Below are positions 18,687 through 29,310 of a DNA stretch of 61,810 bases, piece after piece. Below the pieces are notes generated by a model. It made no database searches. It saw only the letters and a program-made list of their open reading frames with translations, and had not been told where the DNA came from. A program made the position numbers and the translations under genes. Each line of letters begins with the position of its first letter. Position 1 is the stretch's first letter. This stretch comes from an uncultured Clostridia bacterium (lineage in GTDB: Bacteria > Bacillota > Clostridia > TANB77 > CAG-508), in the NCBI GenBank assembly GCA_947625645.1, contig CANQPE010000005.1, forward strand, positions 1 to 61,810, in the 5' to 3' direction.

Positions 18687-19978
18687 TTTATTTTATCCTC
18701 CTTTGTTGGTTGTAATGTATCAAAAATTGATATTTGTTCGTATTTTTGTGAAAGGGAAGTGATTTGTCTTTTTTCTATCGCCAATAAATTTGTTTCAATG
18801 AAGTCGGAACGAAACAAAGCACTTTTATATAAATATTTTCCTTTACATGTGATAAAATATTGTGCACGTTTCATGACAACGCCAAGTTTTTTCAAATTTT
18901 CGAAATTCAATAAAAATGCTCTCCTGGCACGGATAATTTTTTTTGCACTTACCACTCCGATACCAGGGACGCGAAGTAAAGTAGCGTAATCAGCAGTATT
19001 AACTTCAATTGGAAAATATTGTAAATTTCTCAGCGCCCAATCACATTTTGGGTCTAATAAGGTATTAAAGTTAGGGTGGCTTTCTGAAAGAAGTTCGTTT
19101 GCTTGAAATCCATAAAAACGAAGGAGCCAATCTGCTTGATACAGTCTATTTTCTCGTAACAAGGGAGGAGAAGGAAGCGCAGGCAGATGAGCATCATTAT
19201 TTATGGAAACGTAGGCAGAGTAATACACGCGTTTTAATTTTAATTTTTTATAAAGTCCTTCTGATAAGGTTAAAATTTTTAAGTCACTTTCTGGAGTAGC
19301 TCCAACAATGAGTTGGGTGGTTTGCCCAGCGGGAGCAAATTGTTTTTTATAGCGAGAAGTGTCTTGTAAATTGGTTTGAATATTTTTGGCAACATATTGC
19401 ATTGGCATTAAAATACCATCTTTTTGTTTTTGTGGGGCAAGAAGTTTTAGACTGTCGTGAGATGGTAATTCAATATTAATACTTAATCTATCCACCAAAA
19501 CGCCAAGTTTATCGATAAGTTCCTGTGAGCAACCAGGAATGGTTTTACAGTGAATATAGCCATTAAAAAGATATTCATTTCGTAAGATGGAAACGGTTTT
19601 GATCAATAGTTCCATGGTATCATCTGGAGAACGTATGACAGCAGAACTTAAAAATAAGCCTTCTATGTAATTTCTCTTATAAAAGTGAATGGTTAAATCT
19701 GCAATTTCTTGTGGCGTAAATGTAGCTCTTGCAATAGAGTTTGTACAGCGATTAATACAATATTTGCAATCATAGATGCACGCATTACTTAGCAAAATTT
19801 TTAATAGTGAAATGCATCTTCCATCAGCACCCCAGCTGTGACAGATACCCGCTGTTTCTGCATTTCCAATACCCCCAGAAGTATTTTTCCTTGTACTTCC
19901 ACTGGAACTGCAAGAAGCGTCGTATTTGGCAGAATCTGATAAAATTTTTAGTTTATCTAATAATTCCATAATTAACAT
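18665..19978 (-). CDS. Putative DNA modification/repair radical SAM protein (TIGR03916 type)
   Basis: CIYDCKYCINRCTN radical-SAM CxxxCxxC; KYDASCSSSGSTRKN...GICHSWGADGRCISLLKILLSN; HhH-like RVPGIGVVSAKKIIRARR near C-terminus. Confidence 0.92.
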   Translation of the reverse strand: MLIMELLDKLKILSDSAKYDASCSSSGSTRKNTSGGIGNAETAGICHSWGADGRCISLLKILLSNACIYDCKYCINRCTNSIARATFTPQEIADLTIHFYKRNYIEGLFLSSAVIRSPDDTMELLIKTVSILRNEYLFNGYIHCKTIPGCSQELIDKLGVLVDRLSINIELPSHDSLKLLAPQKQKDGILMPMQYVAKNIQTNLQDTSRYKKQFAPAGQTTQLIVGATPESDLKILTLSEGLYKKLKLKRVYYSAYVSINNDAHLPALPSPPLLRENRLYQADWLLRFYGFQANELLSESHPNFNTLLDPKCDWALRNLQYFPIEVNTADYATLLRVPGIGVVSAKKIIRARRAFLLNFENLKKLGVVMKRAQYFITCKGKYLYKSALFRSDFIETNLLAIEKRQITSLSQKYEQISIFDTLQPTKEDKIKCLIGNL

Positions 19979-20327
19979 CTATCCTTTTTTCGTAATAAGT
20001 TTGAAATGAAGTTTATTAAAGATTTAGCGAACAATATTTTCTGAAATATTTGTTCTCACTATATCATATTCAAAATAAAATGTCAAATGTTTGTTTGGAA
20101 AAAATAAAATTTTGTTTTGGCATTGTAAATATTTTGTCGAATTTTGCGATGAAAAGTAGTTTATTAGGGATTGCAAAATTTGACTTTTTATGTTATGATA
20201 TTTTATATTCAATATATATCTTTTTGAAATGATGGTTTTATTTTATTCGAAAAAATTCCCAAAAAATGAAAGAATAAGAAATGAAAAAATTAAAGAAGAA
20301 TTAGAAGAATGGGGAGGGGAAAACAAA

Positions 20328-20513
20328 ATGAGTTTTATTGATTTAATCATAGAAGAAAAAGAAAAAATTATATCTGAGGGAAAAGAGGCAAGCATAAGAA
20401 GTATTGTCAAAGAAATGTTAAAATGCCATACAGACGATAAGTTTATTATGCAAGTAACAAAAATTAATCAAAAAACATTAAACCAGATAAAGGCACAATT
20501 ACAAAAAGAGTAA
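20328..20513 (+). CDS. Small protein resembling the C-terminal tail of Rpn-family nucleases (possible remnant)
   Basis: MSFIDLIIEEKEKIISEGKEASIRSIVKEMLK...ITKINQKTLNQIKAQL; RBS upstream. Confidence 0.35.
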   Translation: MSFIDLIIEEKEKIISEGKEASIRSIVKEMLKCHTDDKFIMQVTKINQKTLNQIKAQLQKE

Positions 20514-20541
20514 GAAAACTTGCAGGTGCTTGCCGATACAA

Positions 20542-22038
20542 TTAAAAACGAAACCCTTCTTTCTTTTGCACTAGAGCAAATAAAATACCATATAAACTAA
20601 TAAAGCAACCTATTTTTAATAGAACATAAGAAGAAAAGTGTTCTGTTTGCAAAGGGATCAAACAACAGAAAATGATTGCGATTAATACTAGCAAACAAGG
20701 TTCTAGGCAAAAATGCCAAATATCAAAATGTAGCTGTAATTTCTTTTTTAGCAATAAAAAACTGACGGTAAAATTAAAAATTTCACTCACAATCATACTA
20801 GCAATGTAGCCATTCACACCGAAGGTAGGCACAAAAAAATAAATAATTGCAATGGTGATGAGTAAGTCGCAAATATTAACACACATAACATGCATTTGTG
20901 CTTGCATTCCTTTTAGCATATTATCGATGATATTATCTACATACATAAAAATAACTAAAGGTGCTAACAAGCGAAGATAAAAAGCTACTTCTAAATTTTG
21001 ATAAACGACTAAACTGATTTCATTTGCAAAAAATAAGAAAATGCTTGCTACTAAAACAGAAAATACAAAAGTAACCTGAAAAATTTTGTCACAAACTGTT
21101 TTCATTCGATGGAAATTTTTCCCTGCTAACAATCTGGCATATTCTGGAACTAAAAGCGCACTAAAAGATTGGATAAAAAAACTAGCAAACGTTAAAACAG
21201 GCAAAGCCATACCTGTAATTAACCCATATTTTGAAATTGCTAAAGAGTAATTTAATCCAGACAATTGTAGGCGCATAGGAATTAAGAATTGTTTTAAAGA
21301 AGATAGTCCAGAGCGAATGTAAGAAGTCATGGCAACAGGAAACGCAATTTTAAAAATACGCTTTCCTATCTTTTGTGTATAACTACGAGCATAATGAAAT
21401 CTTTTTTTCTCAAAATAAAATAGACATGCATTTAAAGAAAATGAGAAAAATTCAGAAATAACATCTCCAAAAATTAAACTGCAACAAATGGCATCAATTC
21501 CGTTATGTATGTTGTTTTGCAACAAAATAATGGTAGCTACAATTTTTACAAGCAACTCTAAACATTGAGAAATTGCATTTTTATAAGATTTCCCGATACT
21601 AGTAAAATATCCATTTATTACACTAGAGATGCTAATGAAAGGAAGACCAACAGCAATGGCATAAATTGGCATATTGGAAACACTATTTTTTAGCCATACC
21701 TTAGAAATGACAGGTGCAAATAGCAACAAAAGAAAACATGCTAGTAAACTAAGAACAAGGGAAAAAAACATACATGTTTTAGTGGCTTTTAAGCCATTTG
21801 CAAAATCTTTTTTTTCTAGTTCTTCAGAAACAATACATGTACAAGCAAGCCCAATTCCAGAAGACGCAAACGTAATGGCAAATAAGTAAACGGACATAAC
21901 CAAACCAAAAATTCCTATTGCTTCTTGCCCCACTTGATTGGCAACATAAATATTAAAGATAAAACCTACGCTACGCATAATAAGGGAACTAAATGTCAAA
22001 ATAACCCCATTTATCATAAAAATTTTTGCTTTTCTCAC
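20542..22038 (-). CDS. SpoVB-like polysaccharide/lipid flippase (stage V sporulation protein B family)
   Basis: 498 aa MATE/MVF-type: GVILTFSSLIMRSVGFIFNIYVANQVGQEAIGIFGLVMSVY. Confidence 0.85.
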   Translation of the reverse strand: MRKAKIFMINGVILTFSSLIMRSVGFIFNIYVANQVGQEAIGIFGLVMSVYLFAITFASSGIGLACTCIVSEELEKKDFANGLKATKTCMFFSLVLSLLACFLLLLFAPVISKVWLKNSVSNMPIYAIAVGLPFISISSVINGYFTSIGKSYKNAISQCLELLVKIVATIILLQNNIHNGIDAICCSLIFGDVISEFFSFSLNACLFYFEKKRFHYARSYTQKIGKRIFKIAFPVAMTSYIRSGLSSLKQFLIPMRLQLSGLNYSLAISKYGLITGMALPVLTFASFFIQSFSALLVPEYARLLAGKNFHRMKTVCDKIFQVTFVFSVLVASIFLFFANEISLVVYQNLEVAFYLRLLAPLVIFMYVDNIIDNMLKGMQAQMHVMCVNICDLLITIAIIYFFVPTFGVNGYIASMIVSEIFNFTVSFLLLKKKLQLHFDIWHFCLEPCLLVLIAIIFCCLIPLQTEHFSSYVLLKIGCFISLYGILFALVQKKEGFRF

Positions 22039-22083
22039 AATATCACCAATATGAATGTATGTGGAAAAGCAAAAAATATGAGT

Positions 22084-22746
22084 TTAGTTTAATTGATATA
22101 TTGTACAAGTAACCGCATTTTCTGTTACATCAAATGTTAATTTAATATCTTTTCCTGTATCATTTCGAAATTTTAAATCATAACTTCCATATGCAACTGC
22201 AGCATCTTTTCCTTTTGCCACATAAGGTACATAGTTGCTATGAGCATGCCTTTCTATAACAGGCAAGCTAGGAACGGCCAAGACAGCATTATATAGGGTA
22301 GAACTAATTTGACAATTTCCTCCACCAATTCCCTTCTTTTTATTTCCCTGATTATCAAAAATATCAGCTTTTTCATAACCTTTTTCAGAAGAGGAAGGAC
22401 CTAAAAACTGACAAAAAGAAAATGTTTCACCACTTTTTACCACATGATTATTTAGACGAGAAGCAGTTAAAACCATGTTATGCTGCCTTCCGCTTTCTTG
22501 TGTATAAATATGAGTAGAAAAAGTCGAAATTTGTGTTTCAACAGGAGGCGAAGGGGGAGTATTTTCAACATTTTCTTGAGATGTATTTTCTGGCTTTTCT
22601 GTATTGGTAGCTGTTTTTTGTGTTTCGTAAGTAGGAGAAGGCTCTTCTGCATGCTTACCGTTAAAAAAGAAAAAAACAACACCAACAATAGCAAGCAATA
22701 ACAAAATAGCAATGACATACCAAGTGGTATGATTAGAATGTTTCAT
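22084..22746 (-). CDS. VanW family protein, membrane-anchored
   Basis: N-terminal TM; LNNHVVKSGETFSFCQFLGPSSSEKGY...GIGGGNCQISSTLYNAVL...IERHAHSNYVPYVAKGKDAAVAYGSYDLKFRN. Confidence 0.93.
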   Translation of the reverse strand: MKHSNHTTWYVIAILLLLAIVGVVFFFFNGKHAEEPSPTYETQKTATNTEKPENTSQENVENTPPSPPVETQISTFSTHIYTQESGRQHNMVLTASRLNNHVVKSGETFSFCQFLGPSSSEKGYEKADIFDNQGNKKKGIGGGNCQISSTLYNAVLAVPSLPVIERHAHSNYVPYVAKGKDAAVAYGSYDLKFRNDTGKDIKLTFDVTENAVTCTIYQLN

Positions 22747-22860
22747 ATTTTATCACCTATGTGTAGTATGAACAAAAAAATAAAAAATATATCATAAAAA
22801 CTTGAAAAATTTGTCAAGATAATGTATGATAGACCAAGAAGATAGAGGTGAAAAAATTAG

Positions 22861-24432
22861 ATGAAATCTAACTTTTTTAAATATATATTTGCTATATTTG
22901 TAATTGGAATTATGATTTTTGCCATTTATAAAATCAAAACAGAAGAAAAACAAGAAGAACAAGAACAAACACAAGTCAGTATAGAAGAAAAAAAAATAAC
23001 AGAAATCACGCTAGGAATTGCATCATTAGACAGTACCAATCCGCTTCTTAGCAAAAACAAAAATGTACAAGATATTTCAAGGCTTATTTACGAACCATTA
23101 ATTGAAGTAACAGAAGATTATAAAGCACAACCTTGCCTGGCAGAAGAATGGGCCAAACAAAATGAAACAACGTATATTATTAAACTAAAAGACAATGTAA
23201 GATGGTCTGATGGAGAAAAATTTATTGCAGATGATGTAAAATTTACAATTGAAACCCTAAAAAACATCAATTCTATTTACACAACAAATGTACAACATAT
23301 TGCCAATATAGAAATTACAGATGATTATACATTAAAACTATATCTGGATAAAGAAGTTCCTTTCTTTGAATATCAATTGACATTTCCGATACTATCTAGT
23401 CAATTTTATCAAGACAGAGAATTTTCAGATGGGATTGTTCCAGTAGGAACAGGAATGTACCAATATACAGATGTTCAATCAACACATTTAACATTGCAAC
23501 CAAACCAAAATGGGAGGGAAAGTAAAAACGCAACATTAACAAAAATAACAATCAATCTCTATTCTTCTTTAGGAGAATTATATAATAGTTTTAAAATGGG
23601 AAGCATTGATGTCATAGATACCCAAAACAGTAATTTACAAGAATATATAGGAAGCATAGGGTATGCCAAAAAAGAAATGAAGGGAAGAGAGCATGACTTT
23701 ATTGTGTTAAATACACAAAATGCTATTCTTTCAAGGAAGGAAGTTCGAAAAGCAATTGCCTATTCAATTGATAAAACCAATATTATCTCCAATGTTTTTA
23801 ATAGCCAATACTATCCTTCTAGTTTTCCATTAGACTATGGAAATTGGTTATATAACGTAGAAGAGGCAAGTGCAGGATACAACCCAGACCAAGCAAAGAA
23901 AATGCTAACAGAAAATGGATGGAGTTATCGTAATCAAAGCTGGCAAAGAACAGAAAATTATCGTACCCAAAAATTACAATTGAATTTTGCTGTAAAAGCT
24001 AGTGATTCCGCAAGAGTTTTAGTCGCACAGAATATACAAGCACAATTGGCGCAACAAGGGATTCAAATAAACATTGTACAATTAACAGATGAGCAATATT
24101 ATAATAGTATGAACAATAAAAGTTATGACATGCTTTTATGTAGTATAAACTTGTCATATAGTCCCAATTTAGAAACATTCTTAGGACAAAATAATTTAGC
24201 CAATTATACAAATAGAGAAGTAACGAATATCTTACAAGAAGTAAAGAACACAACAGATGAGGACGTTTTAAAAGAGCGATATAAAAGATTGGCAGAAATA
24301 TACAAAGAAGAAGTTCCCTACATTAGCTTATACAATAATAAATTTACAGTATGTTATCATTCCAATTTAAAAGGAGACGTTACACCAAACTGGTATAATG
24401 TATTTTATCATATTTCAGGATGGTATAAATAA
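22861..24432 (+). CDS. ABC transporter substrate-binding protein, oligopeptide (SBP_bac_5) family
   Basis: LIYEPLIEVTEDYKAQPCLAEEWAKQNETTYIIKLKDNVRWSDGEKFIADDVKFTIE; REVRKAIAYSIDK. Confidence 0.92.
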   Translation: MKSNFFKYIFAIFVIGIMIFAIYKIKTEEKQEEQEQTQVSIEEKKITEITLGIASLDSTNPLLSKNKNVQDISRLIYEPLIEVTEDYKAQPCLAEEWAKQNETTYIIKLKDNVRWSDGEKFIADDVKFTIETLKNINSIYTTNVQHIANIEITDDYTLKLYLDKEVPFFEYQLTFPILSSQFYQDREFSDGIVPVGTGMYQYTDVQSTHLTLQPNQNGRESKNATLTKITINLYSSLGELYNSFKMGSIDVIDTQNSNLQEYIGSIGYAKKEMKGREHDFIVLNTQNAILSRKEVRKAIAYSIDKTNIISNVFNSQYYPSSFPLDYGNWLYNVEEASAGYNPDQAKKMLTENGWSYRNQSWQRTENYRTQKLQLNFAVKASDSARVLVAQNIQAQLAQQGIQINIVQLTDEQYYNSMNNKSYDMLLCSINLSYSPNLETFLGQNNLANYTNREVTNILQEVKNTTDEDVLKERYKRLAEIYKEEVPYISLYNNKFTVCYHSNLKGDVTPNWYNVFYHISGWYK

Positions 24433-24448
24433 AAAATTTAAAAAAGTA

Positions 24449-24476
24449 TTGACAAAACAAAAATTTGGTATATAAT
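24449..24476 (+). promoter_or_regulatory. Predicted sigma-A promoter of recA (TTGACA-16 bp-TATAAT)
   Basis: Exact consensus boxes. Confidence 0.75.
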
Positions 24477-24573
24477 AACAATATCAAACAAAAGTTCAAC
24501 AATTAATCCATATGGGGTGGAAACGATGCAAATACAAAGGAAATTTGCAAAGGAAAATAAGGAGGAAAAAAAG

Positions 24574-25623
24574 ATGAGTGAAAATGCAGAAAAGAAAAAA
24601 GCATTAGAAGCAGCAATGAGCCAAATAGAAAAGCAATATGGAAAAGGTGCTGTTATGAAATTAGGAGAATACAAGGCAATGGAAGTAGAGGCAATTCCAA
24701 CAGGAGCATTAAGTTTGGATATTGCATTAGGAATTGGGGGCGTGCCAAGAGGAAGAATTATTGAAATTTTTGGACCAGAATCCTCAGGAAAAACAACCTT
24801 AGCATTGCACATTATTGCAGAAGCTCAAAAACAAGGGGGAGAAGTGGCATTTATTGATGCAGAACATGCCTTAGATCCAGTATATTCAAAAAAATTAGGA
24901 GTAGATATAGATAATTTACTTGTTTCTCAACCTGATACGGGTGAACAAGCACTAGAAATTACAGAAAGTTTAGTGAGAAGTGGCGCACTAGATGTTATTG
25001 TAGTGGATTCTGTTGCTGCATTAGTACCAAAAGCTGAAATTGATGGAGATATGGGAGAATCCCATATGGGACTTCAAGCTAGATTAATGTCACAAGCCTT
25101 AAGAAAATTAGCAGGAGCCATTAATAAATCAAAAACCGTTTTAATTTTTATTAATCAATTAAGAGAAAAAATAGGGGTTATGTTTGGAAATCCAGAAACC
25201 ACAACAGGAGGAAGAGCACTAAAATTCTATGCATCTGTTAGATTAGATATTAGAAGAATCGAAAATATCAAACAAGATGGAGAAGTAAAAGGAAGCCGAA
25301 CAAGAGTAAAAGTCGTAAAAAACAAAGTAGCACCACCATTTAGAGAAGCTGAATTTGATATTGTGTATGGAGAAGGAATATCAAAAGCAGGAAATATTTT
25401 GGATATGGCTGTTAATTTAGATATTATAGAAAAAAGTGGTTCATGGTTTAGCTATAATGGTGAAAGAATAGGCCAAGGTAGAGAAAATGTGAAAAAATAC
25501 TTAACTGATAATCCAAAAGTTCTAGAAGAAGTAGAGGCAAAGGTCAGAGAAAATTTTGCCAAAGCATTTGAACAGAGCTTAGGAGAAGAATTGCCAGAAA
25601 TTGATGAAGATGAAGAAGAATAA
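24574..25623 (+). CDS. recA: Recombinase A
   Basis: [13 protein letters not shown] Walker [60 protein letters not shown] before ATG 24574. Confidence 0.99.
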   Translation: MSENAEKKKALEAAMSQIEKQYGKGAVMKLGEYKAMEVEAIPTGALSLDIALGIGGVPRGRIIEIFGPESSGKTTLALHIIAEAQKQGGEVAFIDAEHALDPVYSKKLGVDIDNLLVSQPDTGEQALEITESLVRSGALDVIVVDSVAALVPKAEIDGDMGESHMGLQARLMSQALRKLAGAINKSKTVLIFINQLREKIGVMFGNPETTTGGRALKFYASVRLDIRRIENIKQDGEVKGSRTRVKVVKNKVAPPFREAEFDIVYGEGISKAGNILDMAVNLDIIEKSGSWFSYNGERIGQGRENVKKYLTDNPKVLEEVEAKVRENFAKAFEQSLGEELPEIDEDEEE

Positions 25624-25635
25624 AGGTGAGAAACG

Positions 25636-26085
25636 ATGTATACCATAGAAGAATTTGATGCACAAAAAACGAAAGTATTACAATACATCTTATATAAAAA
25701 AAGAACCGAACAAGAAGTGAAAGCAAGATTTTCTTCTAGTATGTCAGAAGAACTATTAGAAGATATTATTCAATATCTTAAAGAAGCGGGGTACATTAAT
25801 GACAAAGAATATTTAAACAAAACCGTAAATAACTTGAAAGCTTTAAAAAATTTGTCTATCAAAGAACTAACATACAAAATGTTTAGCAAAGGAATTTCTA
25901 AAGATGACATTGATGATTATATTTATGAAAATAAAGAAGAATTAGAAGAATATGAACAAAACTCTATTAGAAATATCCTTTACAAAAAGCAAACGTCAAT
26001 GAATATAGAAGAAATTGTACAGTATTTAAGTAAAAAAGGCTATCAGAAAGATAATATTAGAAAAATACTAGAAGAAGAAAATTAA
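25636..26085 (+). CDS. recX: Regulatory protein RecX
   Basis: Downstream of recA; RTEQEVKARF...ILEEN repeats, GYINDKEYL. Confidence 0.88.
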   Translation: MYTIEEFDAQKTKVLQYILYKKRTEQEVKARFSSSMSEELLEDIIQYLKEAGYINDKEYLNKTVNNLKALKNLSIKELTYKMFSKGISKDDIDDYIYENKEELEEYEQNSIRNILYKKQTSMNIEEIVQYLSKKGYQKDNIRKILEEEN

Positions 26086-26132
26086 ATTCTTCTCTAACTA
26101 GACTTGTGCCAGGAAAGGAACGGTAAGCAAAG

Positions 26133-26876
26133 ATGCCAACAATATTAACATTAGAAACAAAAAAATATGCCATAAAAATTGATAATTTTGAAGGCCCATT
26201 AGATTTATTAATTTATCTAATAGAAAAAAACAAAATGAGCATATATGATATTCAACTTTTAGAAATTACAGAACAATACATAGACTATTTAAACAAAATG
26301 GAAGAATTGAATCTAGAGATTGCTAGTGAGTTTTTAGTCATGGCATCTTCCTTGCTGTACTTAAAATCTAAAAGACTATTACCAAAACAAGAAGAGGAAG
26401 AAGAAGAACTAACAGAAGAAGAATTAATTAGAAGAATTATTGAATATAAAAAATACAAGGAAATTAGCAAACAATTAAAAGACAATTATTGTTTATATGC
26501 TAAGCGCATCACAAAACCACAAGAAGAAATACCATTGCCAAAAAGAAAATTACAAGATACCTATCATGAAAATATCATTCCGCAAATATACCAAGAACTA
26601 TTAGAAAGGACAAGCCACAGATTAAACCAAAATGCGAAAAACATAGAAAAAATAGCTTTAGTAGAAAATTACACAGTTGCAAGTAAAGTAAAAGAAATGA
26701 TAAAAGTATTGGTAAAACAGAAAAAATTTGTATTTAATAAGTTATTTTCCATCAAGCAAAAAGATAAACAAGAAGTGATAACGGCATTTAGTGGTCTATT
26801 AGAATTATCAAGAAAAAATAAAGTTGCTACAAATCAAGAAAAGCTTTTTGGAGATATTGTCGTAGAAAAAAAATAA
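26133..26876 (+). CDS. scpA: Segregation and condensation protein A
   Basis: IDNFEGPLDLLIYLIEKNKMSIYDIQLLEITEQYIDYL; EFLVMASSLLYLKSKRLLP. Confidence 0.95.
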   Translation: MPTILTLETKKYAIKIDNFEGPLDLLIYLIEKNKMSIYDIQLLEITEQYIDYLNKMEELNLEIASEFLVMASSLLYLKSKRLLPKQEEEEEELTEEELIRRIIEYKKYKEISKQLKDNYCLYAKRITKPQEEIPLPKRKLQDTYHENIIPQIYQELLERTSHRLNQNAKNIEKIALVENYTVASKVKEMIKVLVKQKKFVFNKLFSIKQKDKQEVITAFSGLLELSRKNKVATNQEKLFGDIVVEKK

Positions 26877-26968
26877 GAGAGTTCTTTGCTACTAACGCTA
26901 CGAATTTACAAATATTGGTTTAAACTTCAAATAAATGGAAAAACTATGTATAAAACAAGAAAGAGGGT

Positions 26969-27643
26969 ATGAATATGTTATTTTTGTTTTATACATTCTT
27001 TTTACTGATATTCATTCTTTTACTCATTTTGTCTATGAAAATACAAATCAAAATAGAAAATTTTAAATATCAATCAGAGCTAACAAAAGAAAATACACAT
27101 ATTGCCCCAGGATATCGAATGATAATTTATCTTTATGTCTTAAATAAAATTCCAATCGTGAGACTAAAATTGACACCATCTAAATTTTTTAAGATTAACC
27201 AGAAAACACATATCAAAGAAAAAATGATGGAGCAAATGAAAATGCCCAATATGGTACGTTTAACAGAAAAATATGACATCAAGAAGGATCTAAAGGAAAT
27301 TGCCAAATACATGAAATTAGAAACGCATGAGCTGGAGTTAAAAATAGAGTTGGGAACAGAAAATGTCATATTAACTTCATTTTTAATTCCAGTGGTTAGT
27401 ACAGTGATAGCTATCGTCATTGCAAAGACAAAATATCAAATGAATCAACAAAATTTTAAAGTCACGCCGATATATGAAAGTAAAAATATCATACATCTTC
27501 AAGTAGATGGGACATTTGAATTAAAAATAATACACATTCTTACCACTTTTTGGATGATAAAACAAAAAAGGAACGCGGGAAAAAATGAAAAAACAGAAAA
27601 AAATTCAGTTTATGATATTCCTGAAATTGCTCACGATTTCTAA
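26969..27643 (+). CDS. DUF2953-like membrane protein
   Basis: N-terminal TM followed by a DUF2953-like layout. Confidence 0.5.
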   Translation: MNMLFLFYTFFLLIFILLLILSMKIQIKIENFKYQSELTKENTHIAPGYRMIIYLYVLNKIPIVRLKLTPSKFFKINQKTHIKEKMMEQMKMPNMVRLTEKYDIKKDLKEIAKYMKLETHELELKIELGTENVILTSFLIPVVSTVIAIVIAKTKYQMNQQNFKVTPIYESKNIIHLQVDGTFELKIIHILTTFWMIKQKRNAGKNEKTEKNSVYDIPEIAHDF

Positions 27644-27695
27644 ATTGTCGAAATATAATATAATGAGAAGAATGATACCAAAGGAAGTGCTGGGC

Positions 27696-27917
27696 ATGAA
27701 GTTACATGATTTAAGTCTAGGAAAAAGCGGAAAGATTATTGATATACAATGCAGAGAAAACATTAAGCGTAGATTATTAGATTTAGGGTTAGTCGAAGGA
27801 ACTAAAATTGTACCTGTGCTAATTAGCCCATCAGGTGACCCTAGAGCGTTTGAAGTGAGAGGTACATTGATTGCCATTCGAGAAGAAGATGCCAGACAGA
27901 TACAAATTAAAACATAA
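27696..27917 (+). CDS. feoA: Ferrous iron transport protein A
   Basis: MKLHDLSLGKSGKIIDI...IKRRLLDLGLVEGTKIVPVLISPSGDPRAFEVRGTLIAIREEDA. Confidence 0.93.
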   Translation: MKLHDLSLGKSGKIIDIQCRENIKRRLLDLGLVEGTKIVPVLISPSGDPRAFEVRGTLIAIREEDARQIQIKT

Positions 27918-28004
27918 TCACATTTCAAACCTGTTATCATATGATGTAATAACATTAAAAAATTTTGACATCTAATTGATGCAGGAAAGGAATGAGCAAT
28001 TCAT

Positions 28005-29270
28005 ATGGAAGGAACTTTTACAGTTGCCTTAGCAGGCAACCCAAATGTAGGAAAATCGACGATATTTAATACCTTAACAGGGATGCATCAACATACTGGA
28101 AATTGGCCGGGCAAAACAGTGGCAAATGCAACAGGAAAAGCAACAATTAACCATAAGGACTTTCTGTTTGTTGATATTCCTGGTACATATTCTATCATGT
28201 CAAATTCAGAAGAGGAAGAAATTGCAAGAGATTATATTTGTTTTGGAGAGCCAGATGCCACAGTTGTTGTGGTGGATGGTACCTGTTTGGAAAGGAATCT
28301 CAATTTGGCATTTCAAATTATGGAAATAACACCAAATGTTATTTTATGTGTTAATTTGTTAGATGAAGCAAAAAAGAAGAAGATAAAAATTGATTTAAAC
28401 AAATTATCTGAGCAATTGGGCATTCCTGTTGTAGGAACAACGGCAAAAAAGAAACACACTTTAGAAGAATTAAAGCAAGTGATTGATCAAGTTTGCACAA
28501 AAAAAATAATACCAAAACCAAACAAGGTGATATATGCACAAGCAATTGAAAATGCTGTTAAAAATATAGAAGAGCAATTAAAAGAAGTCATAGCATTAGG
28601 CGATGAACCAGATGGGTATTCAGAAGATTTTTTAAGATGGGTGTCCCTTAAATTAATTGACGGGGAAAAGGGGATATTACAATCCATCAAAAACCATACC
28701 AAGTTAGAAATAGAACACCCTAAAATTTTAAAAGCTGTTATGCAAGCAAGGCAAGAATTAAAGCAAGATGAAATTGATACGGAAAACTTCAAAGATAAAG
28801 TTGTCAGTGACATTTTATACCATGCAGAGGATATCTGTAAACAAGTATGCACTTTTGAAAATGAGAATTATACCAATCGAGACAGAAAAATTGACAAAAT
28901 TTTAACATCCAAAAAATGGGGCATTCCTATTATGATACTATTTTTAGCGATTATCTTTTGGCTAACCATTGTAGGAAGCAATTACCCCTCTAATCTATTG
29001 TTTGCCTTTTTTGGATGGATGCAAGAAGGCTTAGTGCAAATGGCAATATGGTTACACATCCCAGAATGGCTTTCTGATATGCTCATTCTAGGAGTTTATC
29101 AAACACTTACCTGGGTTGTTAGTGTTATGCTACCACCTATGGCAATCTTTTTTCCGCTATTTACATTTTTAGAAGATTTAGGGTATTTACCAAGAATTGC
29201 ATTCAATTTAGATAAATTCTTTAAAAAAGCATGTTGTACAGGAAAACAGATGATAACCATGTGCATGGGA
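28005..29270 (+). CDS. feoB: Ferrous iron transport protein B, N-terminal part (interrupted by element at the MCMG motif)
   Basis: G-domain AGNPNVGKSTIFNTLTGMHQHTGNWPGKTV, DIPGTYS; ends ...CTGKQMITMCMG then non-FeoB VTKWYENEF*. Confidence 0.97.
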
Positions 29271-29310
29271 GTGACAAAATGGTATGAAAACGAATTCTAA
29301 TACAAGAGAA

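Noticed and set aside
22480-22701. 73-aa plus-strand ORF opposite the vanW-like gene
   Set aside because: Antisense to a clear VanW-family CDS; composition not protein-like.
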